Origin: Leuconostoc mesenteroides subsp. mesenteroides ATCC 8293
GTDB lineage: Bacteria > Bacillota > Bacilli > Lactobacillales > Lactobacillaceae
Assembly: GCF_000014445.1 (NCBI RefSeq)
Contig: NC_008531.1
Location: forward strand, 1,738,501 to 1,802,500
DNA: 64,000 nt
Reading direction: 5' to 3'
The notes under the pieces were generated by a model, which was not told the origin of the DNA, did not search any database, and saw only the letters and a list, made by a program, of their open reading frames with translations. The position numbers were made by a program, and so were the translations under genes. This document shows positions 53,982 through 64,000 of the stretch, piece by piece (within the stretch, counting starts at the first letter, position 1; every line of letters starts with the position of its first letter).

Positions 53982-54528
53982 TTATAGCAATCTCTTGTAT
54001 GATCTTTTTTAAACGATATTGCATTTGCTCAAATCGTCTTTTTTCACTATCTTCAATATCATATTTAAGTACCCCTATGATTTGTAATAGTGCTTCTTTG
54101 AAAGCAACGGATTCAGCCATATTTATTTTTGAAAGTGATTCACGCAATGCAAAAATATGCTCTGGATTATATGTGTCAGTTCCCACATTAATAGTCGTTA
54201 AATCGTCATCCATAGCCAGCATTTTATAGTTAAATTGCGCTTTTTCAGTGTAGTGATGACGAACTAAATCAGTAGCCCTATTTGATAACGCCGTAATAAA
54301 ATAAGTCGAAAATTTAGCCCGTGGTCGATTACAATCATACTTTTGTACACACTTCATCAGGATTTCTAATCCCTCTGAATACCAATCATCCTGTTTCATT
54401 CGACCGCTAATCTTTCGCGAATGCACATCAAATATAGCCGCTTTCAAATGTTTAATCAATACATTATACGCAAATTCGTGCCCCCTTTGCGCCGCGATAA
54501 CTGCTCCAATTAATCTATCTGTCCCCAA
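53977..54528 (-). CDS. sigH: SigH/ComX-like sigma factor with weak region 4
   Basis: 183-residue sigma-70-type protein. Region 2 is recognisable: FAYNVLIKHLKAAIFDV, DDWYSEGLEILMKCVQKYD, KFSTYFITALSNRATDLVRHH. The usual region 4.2 helix-turn-helix is not obvious in the last 70 residues. The start is TTG, seven bases after GGGAG. In Bacillus the order is cysS-mrnC-rlmB-yacP-sigH; here it is mrnC-rlmB-sigH, so this is probably the sigH/comX orthologue. In streptococci and lactococci such factors switch on competence genes; its role here is unknown. Confidence 0.75.
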   Translation of the reverse strand: MGTDRLIGAVIAAQRGHEFAYNVLIKHLKAAIFDVHSRKISGRMKQDDWYSEGLEILMKCVQKYDCNRPRAKFSTYFITALSNRATDLVRHHYTEKAQFNYKMLAMDDDLTTINVGTDTYNPEHIFALRESLSKINMAESVAFKEALLQIIGVLKYDIEDSEKRRFEQMQYRLKKIIQEIAIK

Positions 54529-54566
54529 TTATATACTCCCGCCATATTAGTAGTTTAATCAACTAC

Positions 54567-55316
54567 TTACAACGGATTTCGTGAATTATATCCTTGATAA
54601 ATCAACAAACTAGCAGCAACACTAGCATTCAAACTCTGAACATGCCCCACCATTGGAATCGTGACCATACCATCAACTTTTTTCTTTAATAATGGCGAAA
54701 TGCCTCTCCCTTCATTACCAATAATCAACGCTACCGCGCCATTTGCATCCCAACGGCGATAATCATCACCAGCCATGTCTGTTCCAAAAACCCAAACATT
54801 ACGCTTCTTAAGCTCTTCCACTATATTTACTAAGTTCGTCACTCGAGCAACAGGAACATGTTCAATGGCTCCAGTAGATGTCTTAGCAACGGTTGCCGTC
54901 AGTTGAACTGCCCGACGTTTTGGAATAATAATACCGTGAACTCCAGCTGCATCAGCAGTACGCAAAATAGACCCTAAGTTGTGTGGATCTTCAATGCCAT
55001 CTAAAATGACAAAAAATGGTGCTTCGCCTTTTTTGTCAGCCTGTTCAAATAAATCATCAATTGACGCGTACTCAAAGGCCGCCACACTTAAAACAACACC
55101 TTGATGATTACCACCATCGGTTAGCTCATCTAGTTTTGACTTTGGTGCCTGCTGAATAACCAACTTCTTCTTCTTGGCCAATTGCGTAATTTCGTTACGA
55201 ATTTTGTCTTGTAATCCTGTTTGTAGCCAAACCTTATTTATTTCTTGCGTGCTTTTTAACGATTCAACACTGGCATGATGCCCGTAAACGAATTCTGTTG
55301 ATTCTGTTGGTTTCAT
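54567..55316 (-). CDS. rlmB: 23S rRNA (guanosine-2'-O)-methyltransferase RlmB
   Basis: SpoU-family methyltransferase for Gm2251 of 23S rRNA. 249 residues; N-terminal substrate domain with EFVYGHHASVESLK, motif 1 DGIEDPHNLGSILRTADAAG, motif 2 ALIIGNEGRGISPLL, motif 3 IPMVGHVQSLNASVAASLLIY. ATG overlaps the mrnC stop (ATGA). Confidence 0.95.
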   Translation of the reverse strand: MKPTESTEFVYGHHASVESLKSTQEINKVWLQTGLQDKIRNEITQLAKKKKLVIQQAPKSKLDELTDGGNHQGVVLSVAAFEYASIDDLFEQADKKGEAPFFVILDGIEDPHNLGSILRTADAAGVHGIIIPKRRAVQLTATVAKTSTGAIEHVPVARVTNLVNIVEELKKRNVWVFGTDMAGDDYRRWDANGAVALIIGNEGRGISPLLKKKVDGMVTIPMVGHVQSLNASVAASLLIYQGYNSRNPL

Positions 55317-55720
55317 TTGTTTGTACTCCCTGTCTCCACCTGTTCAAAAATCCATGTCATTAGTTCTAAGATGCGCTCATGTTGTTCAGACATATACAAA
55401 TAACCAAATAATGCTTCAACACCTGTTGAAATTCGATACGTAATGACATCAGTATTTTTTGCTTTTGTATGTGACTTAGCATTACGACCACGTTTGAAAT
55501 AATCTAATTCATCATCGGTTAGGATATTGCTTACCATCATTTGCTCAAATAACGCAGCATGCGCTTTCGCGGAAACATAATGTTTACTACGTTTTTGTAG
55601 TTCATTTACTTTTGTTAAGCCTAAAGACAATAAGTGCCGTCGTACTTCTAGTTCATAGATTGCATCGCCAATATAAGCCAGCGATAATCCGTTCATTTGT
55701 CTGTAATTTAAATTATGCAT
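55313..55720 (-). CDS. mrnC: Mini-ribonuclease III
   Basis: 135-residue RNase III-like enzyme lacking the dsRNA-binding domain; in Bacillus it matures 23S rRNA. It has LSLAYIGDAIYELEVRRHLL, KAHAALFEQMM, FKRGRNAKSHT and VEALFGYLYMS with the conserved acidic residues. Start ATG 55720 has no ribosome site; ATG 55696 (MNGLSLAYIGD) is an alternative. Translated together with rlmB. Confidence 0.92.
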   Translation of the reverse strand: MHNLNYRQMNGLSLAYIGDAIYELEVRRHLLSLGLTKVNELQKRSKHYVSAKAHAALFEQMMVSNILTDDELDYFKRGRNAKSHTKAKNTDVITYRISTGVEALFGYLYMSEQHERILELMTWIFEQVETGSTNK

Positions 55721-55736
55721 AATTCAATTATACGCA

Positions 55737-55764
55737 ATTATATTGACTTGCGTACAAATTTCAA
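55737..55764 (-). promoter_or_regulatory. promoter of mrnC-rlmB(-sigH)
   Basis: Minus-strand TTGAAA (55759-55764) and TATAAT (55737-55742), spacer 16, giving an mRNA leader of about 10-13 bases. Confidence 0.6.
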
Positions 55765-55889
55765 TAAATGTTCTGCAGAACTATTTAAGTTTACCTATTT
55801 TTAATGAATATGAGAAGCTCTTTGGCATAAACGGTATCATTTTTGGCATAATATGCACATTTGTTTTAAAAATACTTTTTTTATAATTA

Positions 55890-55925
55890 AAAAAAACACT
55901 TATCATATATGATAAGTGTTTTTTA
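55890..55925. terminator. rpoBC terminator
   Basis: AAAAACACTTATCATA and TATGATAAGTGTTTTT form a self-complementary stem with T-runs on both strands, directly after the rpoC stop. Confidence 0.9.
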
Positions 55926-55936
55926 ATACTATGCTT

Positions 55937-58900
55937 TTAGTTGTCAAATGTTTTTGCAACATCGTCTAACTTAGGAATATCTGAAGCTTCTTCGCTTTCA
56001 GACTCAGGTTGAGCGATAACATCCCCGACAACTTTACTCTTGATCTTGCGATATTCAGCCATACCAGTTCCGGCAGGAATAATCTTACCAATAATAACGT
56101 TCTCTTTCAAACCAACAAGTGGATCGTTTTTGCCACGAATAGCAGCATCTGTCAAAACACGTGTTGTTTCTTGGAAGGATGCGGCAGATAAGAATGAATT
56201 TGTCTCAAGCGCAGCCTTAGTAATTCCCAACAGAACTGGACGAGCAGTCGCTGGTACTAAGCCTTCAAACAAAGCTGGTTCGTTAGCGCGCTTGAAATCA
56301 GCGATATCCATTAATGTTCCTGGCAACAAGTCTGTTTGACCTGGATCCATGACACGGATTTTACGTAACATTTGACGAATCATTACTTCAATATGTTTGT
56401 CAGAAACTTCAATACCTTGCAAACGGTAAACCTTTTGAATTTCAGTTAGCATATATGATTCTGTTGTCAAAGTGTCTGTAACAGCTAACAACTCTTTAGG
56501 ATCAATTGGTCCTTCGTTGATAGCCTCACCACGCTTAATTTCGTCACCTTCACCAAAACGCATACGTGTTGTCAAAGGTAATGTATAAGTTCTTGTATCA
56601 GTTTCGCCTTCAATTGTAACTGACTTTGTGCGGTCTGCAGGATTTTCTTCAATTACAGTAATTGTACCCGTAACTTCAGAAATTTCTGCACGTCCCTTAG
56701 GAATACGCGCCTCAACAATTTCTTGAACACGAGGCAAACCTTGCGTAATATCATTACCACCGGCAACTCCACCCGTGTGGAAGTTACGCATTGTCAATTG
56801 CGTACCTGGCTCACCGATTGATTGTGCAGCAACAGTTCCAACGGCTTCACCAACTTCAACTTCTTCACCAGATGCTAAGTTTCGACCATAGTCAAGCACT
56901 GAAACACCGTGTTCCGTTGTTGATGTAAAGACTGAACGAATAGTTACTTCTTTAATACCAGCATTCACAATCTTCTTGGCAACATCTTCATCAATCATTT
57001 CATTACGTGAAACAATCTTTTCATCTGTTTCAGGGTCAAATACAGACTTCATTGCATAACGACCGAGAATACGATCGTACAATGGTTCAACCACAGATGT
57101 GCCATCCATAATTGCTTGAACAGCAACACCACGATCTGAATCATTGTCAAACTCACGTACAATAACATCTTGAGCCACATCAACTAGTCGACGTGTCAAG
57201 TAACCTGAGTTAGCTGTCTTCAAGGCCGTATCTGACATTCCCTTACGAGCTCCGTGAGTAGAAATAAACATTTCCATCACTGTCAAACCTTCACGGAAGT
57301 TAGCTGTAACTGGCAATTCAATAATCTTACCACCAGGTCCAGCCATCAATCCACGCATACCAGCTAATTGAACGAAGTTCGAAATGTTACCTCGAGCCCC
57401 AGAATCTTGCATCATAAAGATAGGGTTCGTTGGTTCAAACGATTCAATCAACTTGTCTTGAATAATATCCTTGGCTTTTGTCCAAATTTCGGTTACACGT
57501 TGATAACGTTCCGAATCAGTTATCAAACCACGACGGAACTGCTTTGTTACTGTGGCAACTTGACTATGAGCGTCTTCAAGAATAGCAGGTTTTTCCTCTA
57601 ATTCCAATACATCCGTCATTGACACTGTTAAACCAGATTCAGTAGACTTGTCGTAACCCAAATCTTTCATACGATCCAACAATAATGAAGTTTCTGTCAC
57701 CTTATAACGCTTATATACTTCAGCGATAATATCTGACAAGAAGCCCTTCTTGAAAGGATTAACGATCGATGTATCAGCCAAATAATCATGTATATTTTCA
57801 CCAGCATCAATAAAGAAACTATCATCAACTCGCTTAAAGTTATCTTCTGATGGTTCGTTGATATATGGGAAATCTGAAGGCAAAATTTCGTTAAAGAATA
57901 ACTTACCTACCGAAGTGATCATAATCTTTGAACGTTGCTCGTCAGTAAATGGCTTTTCGCTTGGGAATGAAGAAGTCTGAATACCTACTCGTGTATGATA
58001 ATGAACAACCTTGCTTGCAAAAGCAATTCGTGCTTCATCAACGCTAGAGAAGATCATTCCTTCGCCTTCACGACCAGCTTCTTCAGTAGTCAAATAGTAG
58101 TTTCCAATAACCATATCCTGTGATGGCGCAACAATTGGCTTTCCATCTTTAGGTGCCAAAATATGCCCAGCAGCAAGCATTAACAAACGCGCTTCAGCTT
58201 GTGCTTCATCAGATAATGGTACGTGGATGGCCATCTGATCACCATCGAAATCGGCGTTATAGGCTTCAGTAACCAATGGGTGCAAACGCATTGCTTTACC
58301 TGAAACTAACACTGGCTCAAACGCTTGAATTCCAAGACGGTGCAATGTAGGTGCTCGGTTCAAAAGAACAGGGTGTTCCTTGATAACATCTTCCAAGACA
58401 TCCATCACGTCGCCGTCAGCTTTATCAATCTTGCGTTTAGCAGACTTGACATTGCCAGCCAACTTACGTGTTGTTAATTCTTTCATGATAAATGGACGGA
58501 ATAGTTCAATAGCCATTGGTACAGGCAATCCCATTTGGTTCATTTTCAAGAAAGGTCCAACATCAATAACCGAACGACCAGAATAATCAACACGCTTACC
58601 AAGTAAGTTCTGACGGAAACGACCTTGCTTACCCTTCAACATGTGTGAAAGTGATTTCAATGGACGATTACCTGGACCAGCAACCGGACGACCACGACGA
58701 CCATTATCAATCAACGCATCAACAGCTTCTTGTAACATACGCTTTTCATTTTGCACGATAATGCCTGGCGCATTCAAATCAAGCAAACGCTTCAAACGAT
58801 TGTTACGGTTGATAACACGGCGATATAAATCATTCAAATCAGACGTGGCAAAACGGCCACCTTCCAATTGAACCATCGGACGCAAATCAGGAGGAATAAC

Positions 58901-59599
58901 TGGAATAACTTCCATTACCATCCATTCAGGTTTGTTATCTGACTGGAGAAAGGCTTCAATAATGTCCAAACGACGTACCGCACGTACTCGTTTTTGTCCT
59001 GTTGCTTCTTGCAATTCACGCTTTAATTCATCAGCTTCCGTAGCTAAATCAACGTTTGCAAGTAATTCTTTGATTGCTTCTGCGCCCATGCCAGCCTTAA
59101 AGCCAGCACCATATTCTTTTTTCAGTTGACGGTACTCACGTTCCGTCATCATTTGCTTCTTTTCAACAGGTGCATCACCTGGTTCAATAACAACATAAGA
59201 AGCAAAATATATAATTTCTTCAAGTGAACGTGGAGACATGTCTAAAACAAGTCCCATACGTGAAGGAATTCCCTTGAAATACCAAATATGTGTAACAGGA
59301 GCAGCTAATTCGATGTGACCCATACGTTCACGACGAACTTTTGATGATGTTACTTCAACACCACAGCGGTCACAAACAATACCCTTATATCGGATTCGCT
59401 TGTACTTACCACAGGCACATTCATAATCTTTTGTAGGTCCGAAAATACGTTCATCGAACAAACCGTCTTTTTCTGGCTTAAGTGTTCGATAGTTAATCGT
59501 TTCTGGCTTCTTTACTTCACCATAAGACCATGAACGAATCTTATCAGGGGAAGCCAAAGCGATTTGCATACTTTCGAATTTATTAACATCGATTGCCAT
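55937..59599 (-). CDS. rpoC: DNA-directed RNA polymerase beta' subunit
   Basis: Largest RNA polymerase subunit, 1220 residues, normal for Lactobacillales. N-terminal zinc site [42 protein letters not shown], the catalytic Mg loop [16 protein letters not shown], bridge-helix region [23 protein letters not shown], and the trigger loop [21 protein letters not shown]. It ends in an acidic tail. It starts 23 bases after rpoB. Confidence 0.98.
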   Translation of the reverse strand: MAIDVNKFESMQIALASPDKIRSWSYGEVKKPETINYRTLKPEKDGLFDERIFGPTKDYECACGKYKRIRYKGIVCDRCGVEVTSSKVRRERMGHIELAAPVTHIWYFKGIPSRMGLVLDMSPRSLEEIIYFASYVVIEPGDAPVEKKQMMTEREYRQLKKEYGAGFKAGMGAEAIKELLANVDLATEADELKRELQEATGQKRVRAVRRLDIIEAFLQSDNKPEWMVMEVIPVIPPDLRPMVQLEGGRFATSDLNDLYRRVINRNNRLKRLLDLNAPGIIVQNEKRMLQEAVDALIDNGRRGRPVAGPGNRPLKSLSHMLKGKQGRFRQNLLGKRVDYSGRSVIDVGPFLKMNQMGLPVPMAIELFRPFIMKELTTRKLAGNVKSAKRKIDKADGDVMDVLEDVIKEHPVLLNRAPTLHRLGIQAFEPVLVSGKAMRLHPLVTEAYNADFDGDQMAIHVPLSDEAQAEARLLMLAAGHILAPKDGKPIVAPSQDMVIGNYYLTTEEAGREGEGMIFSSVDEARIAFASKVVHYHTRVGIQTSSFPSEKPFTDEQRSKIMITSVGKLFFNEILPSDFPYINEPSEDNFKRVDDSFFIDAGENIHDYLADTSIVNPFKKGFLSDIIAEVYKRYKVTETSLLLDRMKDLGYDKSTESGLTVSMTDVLELEEKPAILEDAHSQVATVTKQFRRGLITDSERYQRVTEIWTKAKDIIQDKLIESFEPTNPIFMMQDSGARGNISNFVQLAGMRGLMAGPGGKIIELPVTANFREGLTVMEMFISTHGARKGMSDTALKTANSGYLTRRLVDVAQDVIVREFDNDSDRGVAVQAIMDGTSVVEPLYDRILGRYAMKSVFDPETDEKIVSRNEMIDEDVAKKIVNAGIKEVTIRSVFTSTTEHGVSVLDYGRNLASGEEVEVGEAVGTVAAQSIGEPGTQLTMRNFHTGGVAGGNDITQGLPRVQEIVEARIPKGRAEISEVTGTITVIEENPADRTKSVTIEGETDTRTYTLPLTTRMRFGEGDEIKRGEAINEGPIDPKELLAVTDTLTTESYMLTEIQKVYRLQGIEVSDKHIEVMIRQMLRKIRVMDPGQTDLLPGTLMDIADFKRANEPALFEGLVPATARPVLLGITKAALETNSFLSAASFQETTRVLTDAAIRGKNDPLVGLKENVIIGKIIPAGTGMAEYRKIKSKVVGDVIAQPESESEEASDIPKLDDVAKTFDN

Positions 59600-59622
59600 C
59601 TATTTGCTGTTACCTTTCTAAA

Positions 59623-62600
59623 TTATTTTTCCTCAAATGTTTGACTTTGTTCTTCAACCTTAGAGAAGGCTGCAGCAACTTCTTCATCATCTTTGTTTAA
59701 CAGATCAGGATTTGTACGGGCTAGCTTTTCAAGTGCATCAACAGGCAAAATTGAATCATCTTCATCCATTTGACGCAACTCAACTTCATCACCTGCACCA
59801 TCTAGTACTTGCATGTCCAAGCCAAGTGCCTGCAATTCTTTAACCAAAACACGGAAAGACTCTGGTACACCAGGACGAGGAATTGGTTCACCCTTAATAA
59901 TTGATTCATACACTTTAACACGGCCTGCAACATCATCTGACTTATACGTCAAGATTTCTTGCAATGTGTAAGCTGCACCATAAGCTTCCAAAGCCCAAAC
60001 TTCCATTTCACCGAAACGCTGTCCACCAAACTGGGCTTTACCACCCAAAGGCTGTTGTGTAACAAGTGAGTAAGGACCAATTGAACGTGCATGAATTTTA
60101 TCGTCAACCATGTGCGCTAGTTTCATATAATGCATGACACCAACACCAACACGCTTGTCAAAAGCTTCACCAGTGCGACCATCATAGACAACTGACTTAC
60201 CGTCTTGTGGTAACCCAGCCTCACGTAAGGCCATTTCAATTTCATCATCACTGGCACCATCAAAGACAGGTGAAGCAACATGAATACCAAGTTTCTTGGC
60301 AGCAAATCCTAAGTGCAATTCAAGTACTTGCCCAATATTCATACGTGATGGCACACCCATGGGTGACAATAGAATGTCAATAGGTGTTCCATCAGGCATA
60401 TATGGCATATCTTCTTCTGGCACAACAACAGAAACAGTTCCCTTGTTTCCATGACGACCAGCCATCTTATCACCGACTTGAATTTTACGCTTTTGTGCAA
60501 TATAAACACGAACCATCATGTTGACACCTGGTGCTAATTCATCACCATTTTCAGGTGTATAAATACGAACGTTTTGAACGACACCGCCGCCGCCATGAGG
60601 AACACGTAATGATGTATCACGTACTTCACGCGCTTTTTCGCCAAAAATGGCATGCAATAAACGTTCTTCAGCAGAAAGTTCAGTAACACCCTTAGGCGTT
60701 ACCTTACCAACTAAGATATCCCCATCGTGCACTTCAGCACCGACACGAATAATACCGTCCGCATCCAAATCCTTTAACTGATCTTCACCAGTGTTAGGAA
60801 TTTCACGAGTCATTTCTTCCGGTCCAAGTTTTGTGTCTCGCGCTTCTGAATCGTATTCTTCGATGTGAATTGAAGTATAAACATCTTCACGGACCAAACG
60901 TTCATTTAAGACAATGGCATCTTCGAAGTTATATCCTTGCCAAGTCATGAAAGCAATTAAGGGATTTTGCCCCAAGGCCAATTCACCTTGTTCCATTGAA
61001 GGACCATCTGCCAAAACCTCGTCGGCTTCAATATGCTCACCGACATGTACAATTGGCTTTTGGTTATAGTTTTTACCACCGTTTGAACGACGGAATTTCA
61101 TCAATTCATAAGTATCCAACTGACCATCTTCACGACGAACTCGGATTTGGCGACCGTCCACATACTCAACTTCACCAGATGCGCGTGCAATCATCGCAAC
61201 ACCAGAATCGTGAGCTGCTTTATACTCAATTCCTGTTCCTACTAATGGTGAATGTGGATCAAGCAAAGGTACTGCCTGACGTTGCATGTTGGCACCCATC
61301 AAAGCACGGTTGGAATCATCGTTTTCCAAGAACGGAATAGCAGCTGTTCCAACAGAAACAACCTGCTTTGGCGAAACGTCCATGTAGTCAATACGATCAA
61401 TTGGTGTTTCAATGTTTTCTTCACCAAAACGAGCCATAACTGTGTTGTGGACAAAGCTACCATCTTCATTTAATGGTGAGTTAGCTTGAGCAACAATATA
61501 GTTATCTTCTTCATCGGCTGTCAAATAATCAATCTTATCTGTAACCTTATGAGTTGTCCAATCAACACGACGGTATGGTGTTTCAACAAAACCATATTTG
61601 TTAATGCGACCATAAGTGGCCAACGAGTTAATCAACCCAATGTTAGGACCTTCTGGTGTTTCAATCGGATCAATACGACCGTAATGTGTATAGTGAACAT
61701 CTCGAACTTCAACGCCGGCACGATCACGAGTCAAACCACCCGGTCCAAGAGCTGACAAACGACGTTTGTGGTTCATTTCACCCAATGGGTTAGTTTGATC
61801 CATAAACTGTGACAATTGTGAAGAACCAAAGAATTCTTTGACAGCGGCTACAACAGGACGTATATTGATTAACTGTTGTGGTGTAACCGTGTTGGCATCT
61901 TGAATTGACATGCGTTCACGAACAACACGTTCCATACGCGTTAAGCCAATACGGAATTGGTTTTGCAACAATTCACCAACAGAACGAATACGACGGTTAC
62001 CCAAGTGGTCAATATCATCAACATGACCAACACCTTCTTGCAAGTTCAAGAAGTAGTTCATACCTGCCAAGATATCAGCTGGACGTACTGTACGATCATC
62101 TTCATCAATGTGCCCATTGCCAATCAACAACAATGTCTTTTCTGGGTTTTCGGGAGATTCGATTTTGATTTTTTGAAGGGTTACAGGTTCTTCAAGAACA
62201 GCATCACCTGATGGAGTATATGTTGTTGTCTTAAAATCTTCACGATCCAAATATGGTGTTAATTTAGAAATAACTTCCTTATCAACTAACGTACCTTTTT
62301 CAGCAATAATTTCACCAGAATCAGGGTCAGCCAATGTTTCTGCTAATGTTTGGTTTAACAAACGTGTCTTAAGTGACAGCTTTTTATTAATCTTATAACG
62401 GCCCACAGAAGCTAAATCATAACGCTTTGGATCAAAGAAACGAGCAACTAATAGTGCACGTGATGAATCAGCAGTCTTTGGTTCACCTGGACGCAAACGT
62501 TCGTATACATCCTTCAATGCTTCTTCAACACGAGAATCTGACATATCCTTATGGACATCTTTTTCAAGGGTCATGTTCAATGCATCATATTGATCTGAAA

Positions 62601-63231
62601 AAATATCAATAATGTCTGAATCCGAACCAAATCCAAGTGCACGTACTAATTCAGTCATTAGCAACTTACGCGTGCGATCAATGCGGACGTTAGCAATGCC
62701 CTTGGCATCAGTTTCATACTCCAACCATGCGCCACGGTTAGGAATAACAGTCGTTCCAAAATGCGGACGTCCGTTTTTATCAGTTGTCTGATTATAATAA
62801 ATACCGGGTGAACGAACAAGCTGTGAAACAATAACACGCTCTGCTCCATTAATAATGAACGTTCCTTGCTCTGTCATTAATGGAAAATCACCAAAGAATA
62901 CATCTTGCGACTTAATTTCACCAGTTTCGTGGTTCGTTAAACGTAATGTAACGTGTAGTGGTGCAGAATAGTTTGCATCATGCTCACGTGCTTCGTCAAT
63001 ATTATATTTTGGTTCCATTAATTGATAATCAACGTATTCCAAAGATAAAGTACCTTGGAAATCATCGATTGGCATGATGTCGCCAAACATTTCCTTAATA
63101 CCATCGTTCAAAAACCATTGATATGATGCCGTTTGAATTTCAATCAAATTCGGTACATCAAGTACTTCTTTGATGCTAGCATATGAACGACGAGTACGGT
63201 GCTTACCGTATTTTACTAAATGTCCTACCAC
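59623..63231 (-). CDS. rpoB: DNA-directed RNA polymerase beta subunit
   Basis: Second-largest polymerase subunit, 1202 residues. The rifampicin region reads [20 protein letters not shown] then [16 protein letters not shown], wild-type in appearance; other landmarks are [25 protein letters not shown] and [23 protein letters not shown]. The open frame begins at GTG 63240, but GTG 63231 ([16 protein letters not shown], as in the [12 protein letters not shown] family start) lies 4 bases after the perfect ribosome sequence GAGGTGAT and is preferred. Followed by rpoC. Confidence 0.97.
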   Translation of the reverse strand: MVGHLVKYGKHRTRRSYASIKEVLDVPNLIEIQTASYQWFLNDGIKEMFGDIMPIDDFQGTLSLEYVDYQLMEPKYNIDEAREHDANYSAPLHVTLRLTNHETGEIKSQDVFFGDFPLMTEQGTFIINGAERVIVSQLVRSPGIYYNQTTDKNGRPHFGTTVIPNRGAWLEYETDAKGIANVRIDRTRKLLMTELVRALGFGSDSDIIDIFSDQYDALNMTLEKDVHKDMSDSRVEEALKDVYERLRPGEPKTADSSRALLVARFFDPKRYDLASVGRYKINKKLSLKTRLLNQTLAETLADPDSGEIIAEKGTLVDKEVISKLTPYLDREDFKTTTYTPSGDAVLEEPVTLQKIKIESPENPEKTLLLIGNGHIDEDDRTVRPADILAGMNYFLNLQEGVGHVDDIDHLGNRRIRSVGELLQNQFRIGLTRMERVVRERMSIQDANTVTPQQLINIRPVVAAVKEFFGSSQLSQFMDQTNPLGEMNHKRRLSALGPGGLTRDRAGVEVRDVHYTHYGRIDPIETPEGPNIGLINSLATYGRINKYGFVETPYRRVDWTTHKVTDKIDYLTADEEDNYIVAQANSPLNEDGSFVHNTVMARFGEENIETPIDRIDYMDVSPKQVVSVGTAAIPFLENDDSNRALMGANMQRQAVPLLDPHSPLVGTGIEYKAAHDSGVAMIARASGEVEYVDGRQIRVRREDGQLDTYELMKFRRSNGGKNYNQKPIVHVGEHIEADEVLADGPSMEQGELALGQNPLIAFMTWQGYNFEDAIVLNERLVREDVYTSIHIEEYDSEARDTKLGPEEMTREIPNTGEDQLKDLDADGIIRVGAEVHDGDILVGKVTPKGVTELSAEERLLHAIFGEKAREVRDTSLRVPHGGGGVVQNVRIYTPENGDELAPGVNMMVRVYIAQKRKIQVGDKMAGRHGNKGTVSVVVPEEDMPYMPDGTPIDILLSPMGVPSRMNIGQVLELHLGFAAKKLGIHVASPVFDGASDDEIEMALREAGLPQDGKSVVYDGRTGEAFDKRVGVGVMHYMKLAHMVDDKIHARSIGPYSLVTQQPLGGKAQFGGQRFGEMEVWALEAYGAAYTLQEILTYKSDDVAGRVKVYESIIKGEPIPRPGVPESFRVLVKELQALGLDMQVLDGAGDEVELRQMDEDDSILPVDALEKLARTNPDLLNKDDEEVAAAFSKVEEQSQTFEEK

Positions 63232-63323
63232 ATTTATCACCTCATTTGTTTTTTACTGTGTTTTGATATTACAATATGATTACAAAACAAGATATTCCAC
63301 CAATTTTGCTTGCCAATAGGCAC

Positions 63324-63390
63324 AAAAAAAGCAATCGCCGCTGTTTCCGCAGTGAACGTTTGCCTCAATATAAAGGGATTGCGGACAATA
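63324..63390 (-). promoter_or_regulatory. rpoB leader structure ending in a T-run (Lacto-rpoB-like)
   Basis: In the rpoB 5' leader, minus-strand GCAATC (63377-63382) pairs with GATTGC (63331-63336). The closed region holds two inner hairpins (CCTTTATATTGAGG and one around CTGCGGAAACAG), and seven T follow. This is a three-way junction in terminator position. The Lacto-rpoB RNA motif is known upstream of rpoB in Lactobacillales; this is probably that element. Confidence 0.6.
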
Positions 63391-63432
63391 TTTCGCAAAA
63401 TTCCGAATTTATTCACAGTACTACAATGGTCA

Positions 63433-63460
63433 ATTATACAGAAAATTAAAAAAAAAGCAA
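63433..63460 (-). promoter_or_regulatory. rpoBC promoter
   Basis: Minus-strand TTGCTT (63455-63460) and TATAAT (63433-63438), spacer 16. The -35 lies in the terminator of the upstream tRNA cluster. Confidence 0.75.
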
Positions 63461-63473
63461 CCACCCGGTTACT
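63448..63473 (-). terminator. terminator of the tRNA cluster
   Basis: On the minus strand AGTAACC-GGGT-GGTTGCT is followed by nine T, just after tRNA-Leu. Confidence 0.85.
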
Positions 63474-63481
63474 TTTGTGTA

Positions 63482-63565
63482 TGCCGCCGGTGGGAGTCGA
63501 ACCCACACGGTGTTGCCACCACTGGATTTTGAGTCCAGCGCGTCTGCCAATTCCGCCACAGCGGC
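63482..63565 (-). tRNA. tRNA-Leu (CAA)
   Basis: 84 bases. Acceptor GCCGCTG/CGGCGGC, anticodon loop CTCAAAA (CAA), long variable arm TGGTGGCAACACC, T-arm GGGTTCGACTCCC. CCA is not encoded. Confidence 0.97.
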
Positions 63566-63591
63566 ATAATATAAAGCCCTAAAGCTTATAG

Positions 63592-63665
63592 GGCGGTAGA
63601 AGGGGATCGAACCCTCGCATGCTGGATCCACAAACCAGTGTGTTAACCACTTCACCACTACCGCC
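63592..63665 (-). tRNA. tRNA-His (GTG)
   Basis: 74 bases. Encoded G-1 opposite C73, acceptor GCGGTAG/CTACCGC, anticodon GTG in TTGTGGA, T-arm GGGTTCGATCCC. CCA is not encoded. Confidence 0.96.
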
Positions 63666-63669
63666 ATGG

Positions 63670-63740
63670 CAGGGATAGAGGGAATCGAACCCCCATCAAC
63701 GGTTTTGGAGACCGCTATTCTACCGTTTAACTATATCCCT
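63670..63740 (-). tRNA. tRNA-Trp (CCA)
   Basis: 71 bases. Acceptor AGGGATA/TATCCCT with discriminator G, anticodon loop CTCCAAA (CCA), T-arm GGGGTTCGATTCCC. CCA tail is not encoded. Confidence 0.97.
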
Positions 63741-63771
63741 ATAACCTTAAGCTCAGTCATTAGACTGAAAT

Positions 63772-63818
63772 AACATGGTGAGGAATTGCACCCCACATTA
63801 CACTGGCTTGTACATGTT
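63772..63818 (-). other. tRNA-like remnant between tRNA-Trp and tRNA-Asp
   Basis: The space where another tRNA would be expected holds a T-arm-like hairpin, TGGGG-TGCAATT-CCTCA on the minus strand, with C56- and A58-like bases but G in place of T55. Flanking AACATG/CATGTT can pair like an acceptor stem. No D arm or anticodon arm can be drawn, so it does not encode a normal tRNA. A decayed tRNA is my best reading. Confidence 0.3.
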
Positions 63819-63838
63819 TGTCAGTAGTACTTTTATAG

Positions 63839-63912
63839 CGGTCACAGCGGGGCTCGAACCCGCGATCTCCTGCGTGACAGGCAGGCGTCCTAACCAGCTA
63901 GACCATGCGACC
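63839..63912 (-). tRNA. tRNA-Asp (GTC)
   Basis: 74 bases. Acceptor GGTCGCA/TGTGACC, anticodon loop CTGTCAC (GTC), T-arm CGGGTTCGAGCCCCG, discriminator G. CCA is not encoded. Confidence 0.97.
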
Positions 63913-63914
63913 AA

Positions 63915-63987
63915 TGGACGCTACAGGGATCGAACCTGTGACCCCCTGCTTGTAAGGCAGGTGCTCTCCCAGCTGAGCTAAGCGTCC
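63915..63987 (-). tRNA. tRNA-Val (TAC)
   Basis: 73 bases. Acceptor GGACGCT/AGCGTCC, anticodon loop CTTACAA (TAC), T-arm CAGGTTCGATCCCTG. The last bases of the window (tggagagga) could be the 3' end of a further tRNA such as tRNA-Ser, but too little is visible to call. Confidence 0.97.
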
Positions 63988-64000
63988 ATGATGGAGAGGA

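Noticed and set aside
63310..63667. ORFs across the tRNA-Leu/His region on both strands
   Set aside because: They translate tRNA genes and the rpoB leader; the tRNA structures account for the sequence.

Overview
This window looks like chromosomal DNA of a low-GC heterofermentative lactic acid bacterium, most probably Leuconostoc or a close relative. The clues are the general PTS with catabolite (cre) sites, the Lactobacillales-type dlt operon with a separate DltX, Met-specific T-boxes instead of S-boxes, a Rex/FemX pair, and RpoB/RpoC of Lactobacillales type. This assignment rests on recognising protein families, not on any search. Nearly all genes lie on the minus strand. I see no insertion sequence, prophage or CRISPR array.

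Layout. 1-4.3 kb: mannose-family PTS (manXYZ, last gene cut by the window edge) behind a promoter with two tandem cre sites, then manA with its own cre, and a nitroreductase. 4.4-14 kb: a small FUSC-type membrane protein, a HAD phosphatase, a FemABX ligase with the redox repressor Rex, a tsaB-GNAT-rimI-tsaD cluster for t6A modification, ptsHI, and an M32 carboxypeptidase. 14.2-18 kb: tdk-prfA-prmC-sua5. 18-26 kb: an NlpC/P60 wall hydrolase, a HAM1/RdgB-like nucleotidase, the murT-gatD peptidoglycan amidation pair, a KimA-type K+ importer, and a PfoR-like PTS-IIC membrane protein behind a leader-peptide attenuator.

27-41.7 kb is a methionine island. Three transcription units each start with a T-box whose specifier is AUG (Met): metF-metE; a short core MetE plus metY; and metA-metI-metC plus a second core MetE, followed by luxS. 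Together they supply homoserine activation, sulfhydrylation and transsulfuration, methyl-THF supply, three MetE-type enzymes, and S-ribosylhomocysteine recycling. A glutamine amidotransferase and an OppA-like protein lie inside the island. Four tiny ORFs, none long enough to stand out by length, sit directly before metF, metE, metY and luxS. At least two are clear homologues of each other and a third is a likely relative. This is the best candidate here for something undescribed.

41.8-55.7 kb: a thioredoxin-like protein, a PDZ-less HtrA next to a two-component system, acpS-alr-mazF without an antitoxin, dltXABCD, a degenerate PTS-IIC/DUF915-hydrolase pair, and a SigH-like factor with rlmB and mrnC. 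55.9-64 kb: rpoBC behind a leader with a terminator-like junction, and a tRNA cluster (Val, Asp, a tRNA-like remnant, Trp, His, Leu).

Where a first in-frame start lay inside an obvious ribosome-binding site (manY, rex, prfA, pfoR-like, core metE, htrA and others), I moved the start downstream; each case is noted in its entry.
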